Part shown: positions 62,386-64,000 of the stretch, piece after piece | How positions within the stretch are numbered: the stretch's first letter is position 1 | Layout of the letters: each line of letters opens with the position of its first letter | NCBI RefSeq assembly: GCF_026745355.1 | Contig: NC_079206.1 | Coordinates: 41,027,536 to 41,091,535, forward strand | Direction: 5' to 3' | DNA: 64,000 nucleotides | DNA from: Beta vulgaris subsp. vulgaris | Taxonomy: Eukaryota; Streptophyta; Magnoliopsida; Caryophyllales; Amaranthaceae | Made by a program: the position numbers and the translations under genes | Notes under the pieces: generated by a model | Databases searched by the model: none | What the model was told of the DNA's origin: nothing | Seen by the model: only the letters and a program-made list of their open reading frames with translations

Positions 62386-63394
62386 ATGAATATTCTTATC
62401 ATTTGATTTCATGAAACAAACATAAATTTAAGAAGTTATACCAAAAATTCGAATCTTAAGTTTATAACATGTAAATTGTCCCTAAAAATATGAAATAACA
62501 TGAGATGGAGAAATCATAAGTTGATATCATGAAACATACAATAATAATCGCATGAATAATCACATGAACTAGATCTTAAAAATCGCAAAGAAATGAAATT
62601 TCACATGAAAAATCGCAAATAAACATCGTCTAAAAAAGTAGATTCATCTAATGGGGGAAAAAAGGAAAATTCAGCATGATAACCATATATCATAATATAG
62701 ACCAAAAATAAGAAACTCATATGGACGCTTACAATTTGGAGATAAAACGACTAGAAATTAGAAAATTAGCTCAGAAATCGCCTAAACTTTTGATTCAAAT
62801 ATAGCCCAGAAACTTTCCGTATGTAAAAGATGAAGGTGATGAAATTGATGAGCATAATTCTCAAATCAGAAAAAAAAATTCAAACATAATAAGATGAAAA
62901 ACGAACACTTACAAATTTTAGGGTAAAATTCGCCCAAATTTCGTGAAACCCTTGTTGAAAATTCCCCCAAATTTCGTGAACCCTAGCTCAAAATTCGCCA
63001 AAAATGCCTTTTTCCTTTCTGAAATTCGTCACAGCGAGTAGCAGATTAGTATATACGAATGAAGAAATTAAATTATGAAGAAATTTGAGTTAGAATTGAA
63101 TAAGGATGAAGTAGTTTCAAACCCTAACTAATCTTCTCGGAAGTTTGAAAGAAACTAAGAAATTGCAACAATGGCGGTTGAATAAGCTGTTTTTTTAATT
63201 TTTGAGAAACCTTCAATGGCGGTTGTTTGAGAAATCTTCAATGGCAGTTGTTTGAGAAATCTTCACTGGTTGAGGAATGAAGTTTATGTTTTTCCTTTTG
63301 AAACGAGGAATGAATTTGTTTAGGGGAAAAATTGGGGATGGCGCGTTATTTTTGGATAGCCCGCTTCTTTTTTTTTTTTGTTTAATTTCCTACA
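62386..63394. other. Probable promoter-side region of the CACTA genes
   Basis: No coding. It lies between the right subterminal repeats and the first minus-strand gene, where CACTA promoters usually sit. A ~38-bp unit with CCCAAATTTCGTGAA is repeated near 62935-62985. Confidence 0.4.
63203..63272. repeat. Three-copy 28-bp tandem repeat
   Basis: The unit GAGAAATCTTCAATGGCGG plus TTGTTT occurs three times with minor changes inside the CACTA right arm. Confidence 0.7.
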
Positions 63395-63607
63395 ATGCAA
63401 CGTTTTTCATAAAGTGTTGCTTGTAAACGTTGCTTAAATCAGTAGCATGCAACACTTTGGCTAAAACGTTGCTTAAAATGTTGCATTAGATTGTAATATG
63501 CAACGTTTCGATTAAAAGTGTTGCAACATTATACTATTTGTTAAATAATGCAACACAAAAAAAGTGTTGCAACCATATTGTTGCAATAGCCCAATTATGT
63601 AGTAGTG
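63395..63607. repeat. Right TIR and subterminal repeats of the CACTA element
   Basis: GCAACGTTT, GCAACACTTT and inverse copies on both strands run up to the terminus TTATGTAGTAGTG at 63607. Confidence 0.85.
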
Positions 63608-63610
63608 TCA

Positions 63611-64000
63611 ATCCCCCGTCAGCCTCTGCTCCAAAACCCTACCCCCTTTCCTCGACGGCGAAGTCCAAGTCGAACCAAACAAAGGCGACGACAAAGTCGA
63701 ACCAAATGACGAGGTCTTCATCACTCTTCATTCCCCTCTCTCTCCTCTCTACTCCTTCCTCACACACGCGGTTGAACCCCTATCTCCTCATATCTCCTCT
63801 GGCCTCTCACAAACGCCACCACCTTAGTCCACCTCTCTCTCCTCTCTACTCATCAGTCACGAACGAAGAACGAGAACGAAGAAGGGAAGAAAGAAAACCT
63901 AAACGAAGAAAAATCAAAGAAACAAAGAAACAAAAAGAAGAAACACTATCATAAAAAAACATACTATTGTACATAGAAATGCACTATACCACACACAAAC
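63611..64000. other. Flank of the outer element
   Basis: CT-rich then A-rich DNA without a gene. The last ~60 bases match 42481-42534 in inverted orientation. Confidence 0.4.

Larger units (their letters stand above)
48253..63607 (-). mobile_element. CACTA (En/Spm) element, 15.4 kb, with captured gene fragments
   Basis: The termini CAGTACTACATAA (left) and inverted CACTACTACATAA (right) are followed on both arms by GGGC(T)xTTGCAAC. TCA flanks both sides (48250-48252 and 63608-63610), the 3-bp duplication expected for CACTA elements. Subterminal arrays of GCAACGCTT/GCAACACTTT fill 48265-48785 and 63395-63600. The minus strand encodes decayed TNP2-type and Transposase_24-type genes. The plus strand holds a B3-domain fragment, a kinesin fragment and an unidentified exon set. 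The element has the parts of an autonomous CACTA but its genes are broken as read. Confidence 0.92.

Overview
The window looks like repeat-rich intergenic DNA from a flowering plant, most likely a eudicot. It is AT-rich, its genes have plant-type splice sites, and it carries plant lineages of transposons: L1 LINE, Tekay/Del chromovirus, En/Spm-CACTA, Stowaway and Harbinger-like MITEs. I cannot name the species. Only one host gene can be read from start to stop: a multidrug and toxic compound extrusion (MATE/DETOXIFICATION) transporter on the minus strand (16209 to 9655). Its eight exons join in frame to 492 codons plus stop, and three MITEs sit in its introns.

Layout. 1-5660: a long-terminal-inverted-repeat DNA element whose left arm is split by a decayed minus-strand L1-type LINE. 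5660-9650: tandem duplications and a small TIR element, with no convincing gene. 9655-16209: the MATE gene. 16210-20650: intergenic DNA with a Stowaway MITE, a GGCC-rich segment and a 2.6 kb solo LTR with a perfect 5-bp target duplication. 20654-37673: a nest. CACTA-like ends with GCGTCCG-type subterminal repeats enclose a long-TIR (Mutator-like) element, which is split by an 11 kb Tekay-type Gypsy element (21688-32690) with two 3 kb LTRs and a GGAGA target duplication. 37680-48250: fragments of Harbinger-like and CACTA elements with large subterminal arrays. 48253-63607: one 15.4 kb CACTA element with TCA target duplications. 63611-64000: flank of an outer element.

The 15.4 kb CACTA element is the most interesting object. 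On the minus strand it carries remains of both standard CACTA genes, a TNP2-type transposase (60163-56737) and a Transposase_24/TNPA-type gene (56478-50898). On the plus strand it carries pieces that look like captured host exons: a B3 DNA-binding domain (49287-49958), two motor-domain exons of a KCBP-like kinesin-14 (53536-54257), and an unidentified three-exon piece (55492-55987). Beside the B3 piece lies a 30-bp patch composed of two exact matches to sites about 600 bp apart, which points to template-switching repair.

The two Tekay LTRs differ mostly by single-base indels rather than substitutions. Many frameshifts here may therefore be consensus errors of a long-read assembly, and every pseudogene call resting on a single indel should be read with that in mind.
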